A stretch of DNA of 35,247 nt, taken from contig CAKZKA010000134.1 of NCBI GenBank assembly GCA_937120965.1, positions 1 to 35,247 on the forward strand, in the 5' to 3' direction. The notes below the pieces were generated by a model. It did no database searches. It was not told the DNA's origin and was given only the letters and a program-made list of their open reading frames with translations. A program made the position numbers and the translations under genes. This document shows, one piece after another, positions 25,771-33,717 of the stretch. The first letter of the stretch is position 1. Every line of letters starts with the position of its first letter. The DNA comes from an uncultured Chloroflexota bacterium. Its GTDB lineage: Bacteria; Chloroflexota; Chloroflexia; Chloroflexales; Chloroflexaceae.

Positions 25771-26937
25771 ATGCATACCAGCATTCCCGACGGCTTTGCC
25801 GACACCGTTCCGGCCATGCGCGCGGCCCACGAGCGGATCCTTACGGCCCTCGACGCGGCGGGGATCACCGTGGCAACCTTTCCAACCCGCCTGCCCGGGC
25901 CAGACGAGCGTGGCCGGGCTGCGGCCCGCGCCTACCCCATGCAGGGTGTGCTCAAGTACCACGGGCTGGCCGACTGGGCCTACCGCACCGCGTTTCTCCC
26001 CAGCATCTCGCTCAACAACGATGCCGCTCACACCGTCACTCTGGTAGAGTTCGACCCGCGCCTGCCCGCCGATGAGGTTCGCTTCGGCGGGCAACCCGCC
26101 CGGGGCCGCGAACTGGAGCGCATCGTGCGCATCCTCGACGCCGTGCGCGCCCTCGGAGGCGCGCGCGTAGCCGCCCGCGTCACGACGCGCAACGTGTTCA
26201 AGGCGCGGATCGCCGGCAAGGGCCTCGGCACCAGCGCAGCGGGCGCCGCGGCGCTCGCTGCGGCGGCCGTGGGCGCGCTCTACGGCCCGGAGCTTGTCGC
26301 CAACACTCGCTTCCTGAGTTGCATCGCCCGCCTGCTGGCCGGTTCGGGCTGTCGCGCCACTGCCGGCGGCCTGGCCCTCTGGCTCTCCTACCCCGGCATC
26401 GCCCACCAGGACAGCTTCGCGGTGCGCCTGGACGGCGCGGACCAGTTCGCCGACGTACGGCTGATCACCGTACCCATCGACTCGCGCATCGGCCTGCAAA
26501 CCGAGCAGGCCCACCACGATGCGCCACACAGCAGCTTCTTCAAAGCCTGGATGCTGAGCCGGGGCGAGGAGATCCTCGAGTGCCTCAGCGCCGCGCAGCG
26601 GGGCGACTGGCGCGTGGTGGGCCAACTGGCCGAACTCGACAGTATGCGCCTGCACGGCGTCACCATGTCTGGCTCGCGTGAGCAGAAGTTGATCGGCTGG
26701 GAACCCGAAAATATTACCATTTTTCGTATGTGCAACACCCTGCGCGCGCAGGGCATTCCGGTCTACGCCAGCACCGATACCGGGCCCACGGTGGTGTTAA
26801 TCACCCACCGCGAGCACGAAGAGGCCGTCAGCGCCGCGGTTGCCGCCCTGGGCCTGGAGAGCGTGCGCGGGCGCATCGCCGGTCCGGCCACGCTTATCGA
26901 CATAGACGCGGCCCGCGCCGAACTCGAGGCAGGATAA
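25771..26937 (+). CDS. Mevalonate-pathway decarboxylase (phosphomevalonate or diphosphomevalonate decarboxylase)
   Basis: A 388-residue GHMP-superfamily decarboxylase that makes isopentenyl phosphate or isopentenyl diphosphate for isoprenoids. The ATP loop reads GKGLGTSAAGAAALA. By comparison with yeast MDD, the catalytic set is retained: Lys62 in LKYHG, the Arg in GSGCRATAGG and the Asp in STDTGPTVV. The usual YWGK motif is altered to YHGLADW, and the N-terminus is about 45 residues longer. In Roseiflexus castenholzii a protein of this family uses mevalonate monophosphate, with isopentenyl phosphate kinase completing an alternative pathway. That assignment is plausible here but cannot be decided from sequence by eye. 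The preceding gene is guaB, with no other mevalonate gene nearby. Confidence 0.88.
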   Translation: MHTSIPDGFADTVPAMRAAHERILTALDAAGITVATFPTRLPGPDERGRAAARAYPMQGVLKYHGLADWAYRTAFLPSISLNNDAAHTVTLVEFDPRLPADEVRFGGQPARGRELERIVRILDAVRALGGARVAARVTTRNVFKARIAGKGLGTSAAGAAALAAAAVGALYGPELVANTRFLSCIARLLAGSGCRATAGGLALWLSYPGIAHQDSFAVRLDGADQFADVRLITVPIDSRIGLQTEQAHHDAPHSSFFKAWMLSRGEEILECLSAAQRGDWRVVGQLAELDSMRLHGVTMSGSREQKLIGWEPENITIFRMCNTLRAQGIPVYASTDTGPTVVLITHREHEEAVSAAVAALGLESVRGRIAGPATLIDIDAARAELEAG

Positions 26938-26952
26938 AAATATTTTTGGGAA

Positions 26953-26987
26953 GGCGTAGAGGCGCGGCGGCGCCGCGCCTCTACGCC
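26953..26987. repeat. 16-bp-arm palindrome after the mevalonate decarboxylase gene
   Basis: GGCGTAGAGGCGCGGC (26953-26968) pairs perfectly with 26972-26987 across three bases. Paired A/C-T/G changes relative to the GTAGGGGCGCGGC copies at 1810 and 4930 are compensatory (GAGG/CCTC for GGGG/CCCC), which shows selection or gene conversion for pairing. It may act as a bidirectional terminator between the convergent genes. Confidence 0.7.
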
Positions 26988-26991
26988 CAAA

Positions 26992-27034
26992 CCCTCCCCT
27001 CAGGGAGGGGCGTGGGGAAACCCGGTTTCTCCAT
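26992..27034. repeat. Palindromes between convergent genes
   Basis: CCCTCCC-CTCA-GGGAGGG (about 26993-27010) and GGGGAAACCCGGTTTCTCC (27013-27031) lie in the 100-bp gap where the decarboxylase gene and ychF converge. They may serve as terminators, though only the upstream AAAAATATTTTT is AT-rich. Confidence 0.6.
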
Positions 27035-27037
27035 ACC

Positions 27038-28117
27038 TCAGACATTGAACAGGAAGTGGCAGACGTCCCCATCCTGAACGATGTAGGTCTTGCCCTCCAT
27101 GCGCACCGCGCCGTGTTTCTTCGCCTCAGCCATGGAGCCGGCCTTGACCAGGTCGGCATAGGCCACCACTTCGGCGCGGATGAAGCCCCGTTGAATATCC
27201 GAGTGGATCACCCCCGCGGCCTCCACTGCCGGCGTCTGGCGCCGGATGGTCCACGCGCGCACCTCATCGGGGCCGGCGGTGAGGAAGCTGATCAGCCCGA
27301 GCAACTCATAGCTGCGCTGGATCACCAGGTCACGGGCAGGCCTGGTGATACCGAGATCCGCCATGAACGACTGCGCGTCGGTATCATCGAGCTGGGCCAG
27401 TTCGGCCTCAATCTTGCCGCACACTGGCACCACCGCGCTGCGCGGATAGGGGTACTCCAGCGTCGGCGGGGCTTGCAGGTGCTCCTCGCCGATATTGAGG
27501 ACAATCAGCATCGGCTTGGCGGTGAGAAACTGGTAGCCCCGGATCAGACGCTCCTCGTCCTCTTCCAACTCGAGGCTGCGGATAGGCAGGTCGGCCTCCA
27601 GATGCTCTTTCAACCGCATGAGCAGATCGCGCTCGACGGTGCGCTGTTCCTTCTCTCTGGCGGCCATTTTGGGGATCTCGGCATTCAGGCGGTTCAGCCG
27701 CTTCTCGATAATCGCCAGGTCGGAGAAGGCCAGTTCCAGATCGACGCTCTGAACATCGCGACGCGGATCAACCGCACCTTCGGGATGGGGCACACCGGGA
27801 TCCTCGAAAGCGCGCACCACATGCAGCAGCGCATCGGCGCTGCCCAGGTAGTTGAGCAGGGCCGGGGGCAAACCGCCCGCCGGTTTCCCGCCAGCGATCC
27901 CGGCCACATCAACGTACTGCACATCGGCGTAGGTCACCTTGCGTGGCTTGAACATCTGCGCGAGCACAGCCAGGCGCTCATCGGGCACCTTGACCGTGGC
28001 CAGGTTCGGCTCCATCTGCCCCGACGAGTACGCCGCCGTCTCCGCAGTGCCCCGCGTCAGCGCATTGAACACCGTGGTCTTGCCACTGTTAGCCAATCCG
28101 ATAATTGCGATCTTCAT
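27038..28117 (-). CDS. ychF: Obg-like ATPase YchF
   Basis: YchF/OLA1 is a conserved TRAFAC P-loop ATPase that associates with ribosomes and stress responses. The 359-residue product has the P-loop GLANSGKTT (7-15) and G3 DVAGIAGG. At the G4 position it has NIGEE in place of NKxD, the change that gives this subfamily ATP preference. A helical insertion and a C-terminal TGS-like region ending GDVCHFLFNV follow. The length is that of the bacterial family (about 360). It has its own promoter at 28179-28207 and converges on the mevalonate decarboxylase gene. Confidence 0.96.
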   Translation of the reverse strand: MKIAIIGLANSGKTTVFNALTRGTAETAAYSSGQMEPNLATVKVPDERLAVLAQMFKPRKVTYADVQYVDVAGIAGGKPAGGLPPALLNYLGSADALLHVVRAFEDPGVPHPEGAVDPRRDVQSVDLELAFSDLAIIEKRLNRLNAEIPKMAAREKEQRTVERDLLMRLKEHLEADLPIRSLELEEDEERLIRGYQFLTAKPMLIVLNIGEEHLQAPPTLEYPYPRSAVVPVCGKIEAELAQLDDTDAQSFMADLGITRPARDLVIQRSYELLGLISFLTAGPDEVRAWTIRRQTPAVEAAGVIHSDIQRGFIRAEVVAYADLVKAGSMAEAKKHGAVRMEGKTYIVQDGDVCHFLFNV

Positions 28118-28178
28118 GCGTCAGGTCCTGACCCGGGCGAATTACGAACCTCCGTCGCATTCTGCTGCGAGCTTTGCC

Positions 28179-28207
28179 AGTATAGCGCGAGCGCTGCGCG
28201 AGCGCAA
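28179..28207 (-). promoter_or_regulatory. Promoter of ychF
   Basis: On the minus strand TTGCGC (28207-28202) and TATACT (28184-28179) are 17 bp apart. The spacer is the alternating TCGCGCAGCGCTCGCGC, itself nearly palindromic. Confidence 0.75.
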
Positions 28208-28233
28208 CTGGTGGATATTAACAGTTTTTTCCC

Positions 28234-28262
28234 TTACAGACTCGCAAGCCAGCCAGTATAAT
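28234..28262 (+). promoter_or_regulatory. Promoter of the ECF sigma gene
   Basis: TTACAG (28234-28239) and a consensus TATAAT (28257-28262) have 17-bp spacing, divergent from the ychF promoter. The roughly 160-base leader that follows (to 28431) contains no recognised RNA element. The housekeeping-type hexamers suggest the sigma gene is not simply self-driven. Confidence 0.7.
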
Positions 28263-28431
28263 GCAAAGTGGCATGAAACGATCGTTTATGAGTTAAGACA
28301 TGGCGTGGGTTCATAGTAAAGATTAGTAAACGGGCTGGCGCAACTTTTTCGCTCGCCGGGGCGTTTGTATTTATGAGCGGCATGCGCGGCCGCCGGCAAG
28401 CGGAAGGGTGCGGCAGGTCGTGGGATGAGCA

Positions 28432-29124
28432 ATGCTCTCCTCAGACCAATTGCGCGCGGTGATCGATCGCGCTCAACAGCGCGACCCGACGGCGATCAGC
28501 GAGTTGTACGCCTCGTACGCTGGCATGATCCTGCGGTATATGCACGTCCGCGTGGCCGAACTGGAACTCGCTCAGGACCTGACCCAGGAGGTCTTTATTA
28601 AGATTATCAACGGCATCAATCGCTTTGAATACCGTGACGAGAAAGCGTTTCTCGGCTGGATGTACACGATTGCGGCCAATGTGCTGTACAGCCATCAGCG
28701 CCGACGCCGCGTCGTATCCACGCCGTTTGATACGCGCGAGGATCTCGTTGACACCAGCAGCGAAAACGATGTCCGTATGGTCACCGACCGCATTGCCCTG
28801 CAGCAGGCCCTTGGCCAGCTCACCCGCGACCAGCAGCAGGTGCTCACCCTGCGCTTCTTCGCTGATATGAGCAACAGCGAGATCGCCGGGGTGCTCCAGC
28901 GCAGTGAAGGGGCGATCAAGGCCATTCAGCATCGGGCCCTGCAGAGCTTGCAGAAGATTCTGAACCGTGAGGCTGAGGAACCAGCCTTCACCGGCGGTCC
29001 ACCCACATCACGGGGCGAACAGGGCTACCAGCGCCAGTTCGCCCTGAACGAGCGCGAAGTAGCCGCCACTGTCACCCGGCACGACGTGCCGATGACGCCC
29101 TGCGAGGCGCCGGCGGGAGATTGA
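28432..29124 (+). CDS. ECF-type RNA polymerase sigma factor
   Basis: A 230-residue extracytoplasmic-function sigma-70 protein. Region 2 (about 22-93) includes [16 protein letters not shown], the -10 recognition and polymerase-binding segment. Region 4 (about 118-176) has the helix-turn-helix [20 protein letters not shown] for the -35 box. About 50 residues at the C-terminus are extra and probably disordered. It overlaps or abuts the next gene, which encodes a membrane protein with a short cytoplasmic N-terminus, the standard sigma/anti-sigma arrangement. Its ribosome site is weak (GGGATGAG). The subgroup and regulon cannot be read from the sequence. Confidence 0.93.
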   Translation: MLSSDQLRAVIDRAQQRDPTAISELYASYAGMILRYMHVRVAELELAQDLTQEVFIKIINGINRFEYRDEKAFLGWMYTIAANVLYSHQRRRRVVSTPFDTREDLVDTSSENDVRMVTDRIALQQALGQLTRDQQQVLTLRFFADMSNSEIAGVLQRSEGAIKAIQHRALQSLQKILNREAEEPAFTGGPPTSRGEQGYQRQFALNEREVAATVTRHDVPMTPCEAPAGD

Positions 29125-29126
29125 GC

Positions 29127-31097
29127 GTGCGTCCGGATCTGTCACAACTTCTTGATGAGGCTCTCGAGCAGCTCCGGGCTGGCGCTAGCATCGAAGAGAT
29201 CCTGCGCGCCCATCCGGAGCATCGGGCTGCCCTTGAGCCGATGCTCCGCACGGCTGCTGCTATTCGGCAGCAGGCTGCCAGTTCGATGCCGCCATCGCTC
29301 GAACAGTGGCTTGCCTCCGGACGCCGCGAAATCGAGGAGCTAGCGCGATCCACCTACGCCCGCCCTGAAACGTTCTGGCAGCGCCTGCAACGCGCCCTTG
29401 CCCCGCTGACTACCCGCTTCGCCCGCCGTAGCCCGATACGTATGGCCACCGTGGCCCTGACTGCCCTGCTGATCTGCTTCCTCACGTTTTATTCGGTGGA
29501 CCAGGCGGCTGCGCGCAGCCTCCCCGGCGATTATCTGTATCCCTGGAAACTTGCCTCCGAACAGGTGCGTATCGCCCTTGTCACTGATCCCGACCGGCGC
29601 GCCGATCTCGCCGCGGCCCGCGTCGAACGCCGTATCGTCGAGATTAACGCCCTGACCCAACGCGGCGACGCCGATCCTGAGCAACTCAGCCAGATGGTGC
29701 AGCAACTCAACAGCCAGGTGCGCCAGACCATCGAGAAACTGCCCGATAGCAGCCCGGAGGTTCAGGAACGCATCGTGGCGCGTATGGGCCGGCTCCTGGC
29801 CCGCGCCGAGTCCGATCTGCGCACCGCCGCCGCGCCTGACACAGAGACACAACAGATCATCGAATCTGTCGCTGCCGAGGTGTCGAGCATCGCCGAGAGT
29901 CTGCCGGTTGAAGGTGAAGCCCCGACTCCGCCCGCGCCTGCCGGAACCAGTGAAACGGTTCGTCCCACCCGTACACCGGTGATCGCCGTGATCCCCGTGC
30001 CCTCGCCCACGCCGAGCCGCGTCGCCGGAGGTGTCGCCACGCCTATCACCGCTCCTGACATCAACCAGAGTGGCCCTGCGCCCACTCCCACAGATAGTCT
30101 GGGGGCGGAACCGATTGGCAACGATTGGCCGCCAACCTTCACCCCCGCCATCCGGCCCTCGGCGACACCCGCCGCAACCCGCAGCCCTGAGCCAGAGGCG
30201 CCCAGCCCGACCCGGGCAGCGCCGCCCTCGGTGACGGCGCCAGCACCCCCTCCGGAGACAGCAACAGCCACTGCCCAACCTACGAGCGCGCCCACGGCGA
30301 CACCCACCAGCACGCCCACGGCGACGCCCACTCGAACGCCCACCAGCACGCCCACTCGAACGCCCACTCGAACGCCCACCAGCACGCCCACGGCGACGCC
30401 CACTCGAACGCCCACCAGCACGCCCACGGCGACGCCCACTCGAACGCCCACCAGCACGCCCACTCGAACGCCCACGGCGACGCACACCAGCACGCCCACT
30501 CGAACGCCCACGGCGACGCACACCAGCACGCCCACGGCGACGTCCACCAGTACGCCCACGGCAACGCCTACTAGCACGCCCACGGCAACGCCTACCAGCA
30601 CGCCCACGGCAACGCCTACCAGCACGCCTACGGCGACACCCACCAGCACGCCTACGGAAACGCCTACCAATACGCCTACGGCAACGCCTACCAGCACGCC
30701 TACGGAGACGCCTACCAGCACGCCTACGGAGACGCTAACCAGTACGCCTACCGCGACGTCCACCAGCACGCCCACGACCGAGCCTGATGAAGGCGTCGGA
30801 TTGCGTCCCGTTCTGCAGTGTGTTACCAGGGTTAACGAGACGCGCTACATAGCCTACTTTACCTATCGTAACACCCCGACCGGTCCAGTCGTTGTCGCCT
30901 TTGGCCCGGACAATCGCTTCTCACCCGAGCCAATCGATCGAGGTCAACCCACGGTCTTCCCGCCCGGCGAGCCTGAGGTCTATCCGCGATTCAACTTTAG
31001 TGTGGAGTGGGACGGAAGCGTGCTGGTCTGGTTCCTCAATGGAAGGACCGCGGCGGCCTCCAGTGCTAGCCCGCGCTGCGACATATCCCAGCCGTAA
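29127..31097 (+). CDS. DUF5667 membrane protein with Thr/Pro stalk, likely anti-sigma partner
   Basis: A 656-residue single-pass membrane protein. The cytoplasmic part (1-100) has a [16 protein letters not shown] helix and a segment [17 protein letters not shown] common in proteins beside Chloroflexi ECF sigma genes. A membrane helix lies at about 104-121. A DUF5667-like domain (about 130-230) begins [20 protein letters not shown]. Then comes a linker, and from about 385 to 550 a [11 protein letters not shown] low-complexity stalk. A 100-residue head with two cysteines follows (LQCV, PRCD). GTG 29127 has GGGAG seven bases upstream. TTG 29121 would overlap the sigma stop but leaves only one base of spacing. 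The stalk suits an extracellular sensor reaching through the envelope. The anti-sigma role is inferred from context. Confidence 0.85.
   Translation: MRPDLSQLLDEALEQLRAGASIEEILRAHPEHRAALEPMLRTAAAIRQQAASSMPPSLEQWLASGRREIEELARSTYARPETFWQRLQRALAPLTTRFARRSPIRMATVALTALLICFLTFYSVDQAAARSLPGDYLYPWKLASEQVRIALVTDPDRRADLAAARVERRIVEINALTQRGDADPEQLSQMVQQLNSQVRQTIEKLPDSSPEVQERIVARMGRLLARAESDLRTAAAPDTETQQIIESVAAEVSSIAESLPVEGEAPTPPAPAGTSETVRPTRTPVIAVIPVPSPTPSRVAGGVATPITAPDINQSGPAPTPTDSLGAEPIGNDWPPTFTPAIRPSATPAATRSPEPEAPSPTRAAPPSVTAPAPPPETATATAQPTSAPTATPTSTPTATPTRTPTSTPTRTPTRTPTSTPTATPTRTPTSTPTATPTRTPTSTPTRTPTATHTSTPTRTPTATHTSTPTATSTSTPTATPTSTPTATPTSTPTATPTSTPTATPTSTPTETPTNTPTATPTSTPTETPTSTPTETLTSTPTATSTSTPTTEPDEGVGLRPVLQCVTRVNETRYIAYFTYRNTPTGPVVVAFGPDNRFSPEPIDRGQPTVFPPGEPEVYPRFNFSVEWDGSVLVWFLNGRTAAASSASPRCDISQP
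30280..30780 (+). repeat. Coding tandem repeat for the Thr/Pro stalk
   Basis: About 500 bases are built from 6- and 12-base units such as ACGCCCACGGCG and ACGCCCACCAGC, encoding [12 protein letters not shown]. The first half uses GCG/CCC codons and many TPTR units. The second half drifts to CCTACG spellings without Arg. Such DNA changes length easily by slippage. Minus-strand Val/Gly and Arg/Gly ORFs across it are artefacts. Confidence 0.9.
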
Positions 31098-31529
31098 ACC
31101 TTGTCGGCGCATCCGGCAACTCCCGCTTGTCAGAGTATGGGGAAACCGGGTTTCCCATACCCCCATCCACCGGGTGGCAAGCCCTGGCGAGGCGCCCCAC
31201 TCGCAGGCCTTTTTCGCGCTACCACAAAACTCTACCCCTGAGAACCCCGGCCCTCCCGTTTGGCAACATGCCGGATGTAATACGTGGCATAGCGATGTAT
31301 AATACCGATAGTAGCAGACCGATTCGTCGTTCTGGCGCACACCTGATCTACCCCATGCCTGCCCTGCGCGTGGCGGAGGAAAGCGCACGCCCATACTTCC
31401 CGACTGTAACGCCGACCGAAACTCTGTCGAAGTGGCGCACCGGAACGTCTCGAACGGAAGGGACCAGGAGGGCCTCGCCCTGTCAGGGATCCGCTTCCCC
31501 GACCATGCGTATCAGAGACCTCGCCAGAC
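31098..31529. other. Intergenic region upstream of the unknown membrane-anchored gene
   Basis: A GGGGAAACCGGGTTTCCC palindrome lies at 31140-31157. A TATAAT hexamer at 31298-31303 has no good -35 partner and could start transcription of the following genes. The rest (31310-31529) shows no convincing gene. An ATG at 31505 opens a short frame in another phase. Confidence 0.5.
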
Positions 31530-32645
31530 GTGCGACCAGGCGCATTAACACCTGTGCAAGCTGCAACACCAACAACAGAAGCGGTAGGACCTGGCTACGG
31601 CCATCCCCAGGTCATCTTCTTCAGCGAGCTTGACGGGACCGAGCTGCTCGCGCGCCTTCGCGACGGTGGTCTTGCCGCTTACCTTGCCACGCACGGCTAC
31701 GGGGTGGCGCTGGCGCTCTATGAGTTTACCCCGAGCCTTGCCGAGGCGGTGCGCGTGTTGAACCAGCGCGACGTTTCGGTCGTCGCCTGGCTCCTCCTTC
31801 CGCCCGGCGAAGACTTCTGGTTCAATCTACAGAACTATCCCCAGGCCTTTGCGCGCTACTATCGCTTCCGCGACTGGGTACGGGAGCACGGGTTGCGGTT
31901 CCGCGCGGTTGGCCTGAACATTGCCCCTCCGGGCAGCGCCATTGACCAGTTGCAACACGGGAACCCGCGCCACCTGGCTCGCCGCCTGCTGCGCGCCCGC
32001 GACAACGTGCTCTACGGCGCCGCTCGTAACGCCTACACCGACCTGGTGAGCGAAATCCGCCACGACGGCTACGAGGTGCACACCTACCAGGTGCCCATTG
32101 TGGCCGACGACCGGCGAGCGGGCAGTACCCTGGCCCAGCGAGTGCTCGACATTGTTGACATACCAGCCGATGTGGAAGTACTGATCTGTTACAGTAGCGT
32201 TCCGCTGGCGGCCCTGGAAGATGACCTGGGCGGCGCGCTGATCGCCAGTTACGGCCCGGCCGCGGATGGTATTGCCGTTGGCGTGGTTGATAGCGCTGGT
32301 TCGCGCGCCAGGAGCATCAGAGGGCTGCCACCCCTGTCGTGGGAGGCGCTTGAACGCGACCTCATTCTCGCCGGTCAATTTACCGATACGATCTACGTCT
32401 ACTCTCTGGAGGGGTGCCTGGAACGGGGGCTGTTGCCGCGCATCGCCGCAATCGACTGGGAGGTCGCCCCGCGGGTGCTGGCCTGGAAGCGCAGCCTCGT
32501 TGGCGCGGTGCGCATCGCGCTCCTCATCGGCTTGCTGCTCACGCGCTTGAGTCACACGCTGATCGCCTGGCTCGGGTGGGCGCTCTTCGCCCTGCTGCTC
32601 GCCCGCCAGCTACGCGCCGCCTTGCGGCGCCATCGCAGCCTATGA
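31530..32645 (+). CDS. Unknown protein with C-terminal membrane anchor
   Basis: I do not recognise this 371-residue protein. Alternating strands and helices, with segments such as DVSVVAWLLLPPGEDFWFN and RFRAVGLNIAPPGS, suggest a beta/alpha barrel, perhaps of glycoside-hydrolase or deacetylase type, but no catalytic pair is clear. Two hydrophobic helices close the protein (about 327-361, ALLIGLLL and LGWALFALLLA), followed by the basic tail RAALRRHRSL, so it may be tail-anchored. The start is uncertain: the frame is open from 31410, GTG 31530 is the first usual start, and GTG 31554 is an alternative. No ribosome site is obvious. Its stop overlaps the next start by four bases (ATGA), which ties it to the aldolase and DUF507 genes. 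Confidence 0.65.
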   Translation: MRPGALTPVQAATPTTEAVGPGYGHPQVIFFSELDGTELLARLRDGGLAAYLATHGYGVALALYEFTPSLAEAVRVLNQRDVSVVAWLLLPPGEDFWFNLQNYPQAFARYYRFRDWVREHGLRFRAVGLNIAPPGSAIDQLQHGNPRHLARRLLRARDNVLYGAARNAYTDLVSEIRHDGYEVHTYQVPIVADDRRAGSTLAQRVLDIVDIPADVEVLICYSSVPLAALEDDLGGALIASYGPAADGIAVGVVDSAGSRARSIRGLPPLSWEALERDLILAGQFTDTIYVYSLEGCLERGLLPRIAAIDWEVAPRVLAWKRSLVGAVRIALLIGLLLTRLSHTLIAWLGWALFALLLARQLRAALRRHRSL

Positions 32646-33319
32646 ACAACCACGCTCCGACCGAGGAGACACTCCGCCTTGCCATTGTTCAGGTGGGACG
32701 CCGGCTCTACCAGCGGGGGTTGATCGCCGCTGGCGACGGCAACATCTCGGCCCGACTGCCCGATGGCACGATTGTGATCACGCCAGCGGGGATGTGCAAA
32801 GGCGATCTGGAACCCGAGGACCTGGTAGTTGTCGACACCGAGGGCCAGTTGCTCCGCGCGGCGCCGGGCCGGCGCCAGTCTACCGAGCAACTGCTGCACC
32901 TGCACGTCTACCGCCGCCGACCCGACGCGCGGGCCTGCGTGCACGCCCATCCGCCCACCGCCGTGGCGCTCACCCTGGCGGGTATCAGCATGACCGAGCC
33001 GTTCCTGCCTGAGGCCGTGCTGGCCCTCGGCCCCGTGCCCACCGCGCCCTATGCCCGCACCGGCACCGCCGAGATGGGCGCCGCTGTTGACGACCTGATC
33101 GGCGAGCACAACGCGGTGCTGCTCTCTCACCACGGCGCGCTGACACTGGGAAGCACGCCCCTCGAGGCCTACTACCTGATGGAGCAACTCGAGCACTGCG
33201 CGCGGATCATCCACGCAGCGACGCTGCTTGGCCCGATCCGGCGCCTGCCCCCGGAGCGCATTGACGAACTGCGCGCCTTGCGCCAGACCCTCTCCGCCAC
33301 CCGTGAGGAGAACGGATGA
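32642..33319 (+). CDS. Class II aldolase/adducin family protein
   Basis: A 225-residue zinc-dependent aldolase of the fuculose-phosphate/ribulose-phosphate epimerase type, which cleaves sugar phosphates to dihydroxyacetone phosphate and an aldehyde or epimerises them. The motif GDGNISARLPDGTIVITPAG (N-terminal phosphate site) is present, as is Glu in RQSTEQLLHL. The zinc histidines are in CVHAHPP and LLSHHGALTLG. The exact substrate cannot be told from sequence. The ATG overlaps the upstream stop, and its own stop overlaps the next ATG, so the three genes are translationally coupled. A longer open frame to 32414 is only a shadow of the previous gene. Confidence 0.88.
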   Translation: MNNHAPTEETLRLAIVQVGRRLYQRGLIAAGDGNISARLPDGTIVITPAGMCKGDLEPEDLVVVDTEGQLLRAAPGRRQSTEQLLHLHVYRRRPDARACVHAHPPTAVALTLAGISMTEPFLPEAVLALGPVPTAPYARTGTAEMGAAVDDLIGEHNAVLLSHHGALTLGSTPLEAYYLMEQLEHCARIIHAATLLGPIRRLPPERIDELRALRQTLSATREENG

Positions 33320-33597
33320 AGCTCTCTCCTGAAAAGATCGAGGCCCTGGCCGTGGCCCTCATTGACACCCTCGCCGACATTGACGGCGTACTCTTTCGCG
33401 GCGATGATACGGCGCTGAAGCTCGCCATCATCGAGATTATTACCGATGAGCTGATGGTCGAGGAGCGCCTCGACGCCGAGGTACACAAGATGCTCCAGGC
33501 CTACAAGTACGAGATTACCATGGGGCGCCTCAACTACGATGAACTGTACCGCAAGCTGCGGAATAAGTTGATTGCCGAACGCAAGATTGTGCTCTGA
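33316..33597 (+). CDS. DUF507 family protein
   Basis: A small helical protein of 93 residues that matches DUF507 as I know it: an N-terminal LSPEKIEALAVALIDTL helix, acidic centre ITDELMVEERLDAEVHKML, and a C-terminal segment YDELYRKLRNKLIAERKIVL. The function of the family is unknown. Its ATG overlaps the aldolase stop (ATGA), with GAGGAG upstream. It is unusual to see it coupled to a sugar-phosphate aldolase. The TGA stop is followed by GGCGAAC and then GGGGAAATCCGCTTTCCCC, a diverged member of the stop-linked repeat family. Confidence 0.85.
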   Translation: MKLSPEKIEALAVALIDTLADIDGVLFRGDDTALKLAIIEIITDELMVEERLDAEVHKMLQAYKYEITMGRLNYDELYRKLRNKLIAERKIVL

Positions 33598-33632
33598 GGC
33601 GAACGCGCGAAGGGGAAATCCGCTTTCCCCCG
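33595..33632. repeat. Diverged palindromic repeat at the stop of the DUF507 gene
   Basis: TGAGGCGAAC followed by the palindrome GGGGAAATCCGCTTTCCCC (33613-33631) matches the layout TGAKGTGAAMATA plus GGGGAAACC seen after moeA. It lies between convergent genes and could act as a terminator. Confidence 0.55.
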
Positions 33633-33717
33633 GCCTCCCCGCGTTCCTGCCCGACAAGAGGCTCCGGGGCGTTCCGCCCCCTTCCAGGAAACAACCCATG
33701 CTCATCCACGGCACAGA

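Noticed and set aside
29340-30775. Minus-strand Val/Gly- and Arg/Gly-rich frames
   Set aside because: They are complements of the Thr/Pro-coding repeat of the stalk protein, with no start signals of their own.
31505-31633. Short frame starting ATGCGTATCAGAG as a separate gene or frameshifted start
   Set aside because: It has no ribosome site and an unnatural composition, and it overlaps the better-supported frame of the next gene. I kept it only as a note on the uncertain start.
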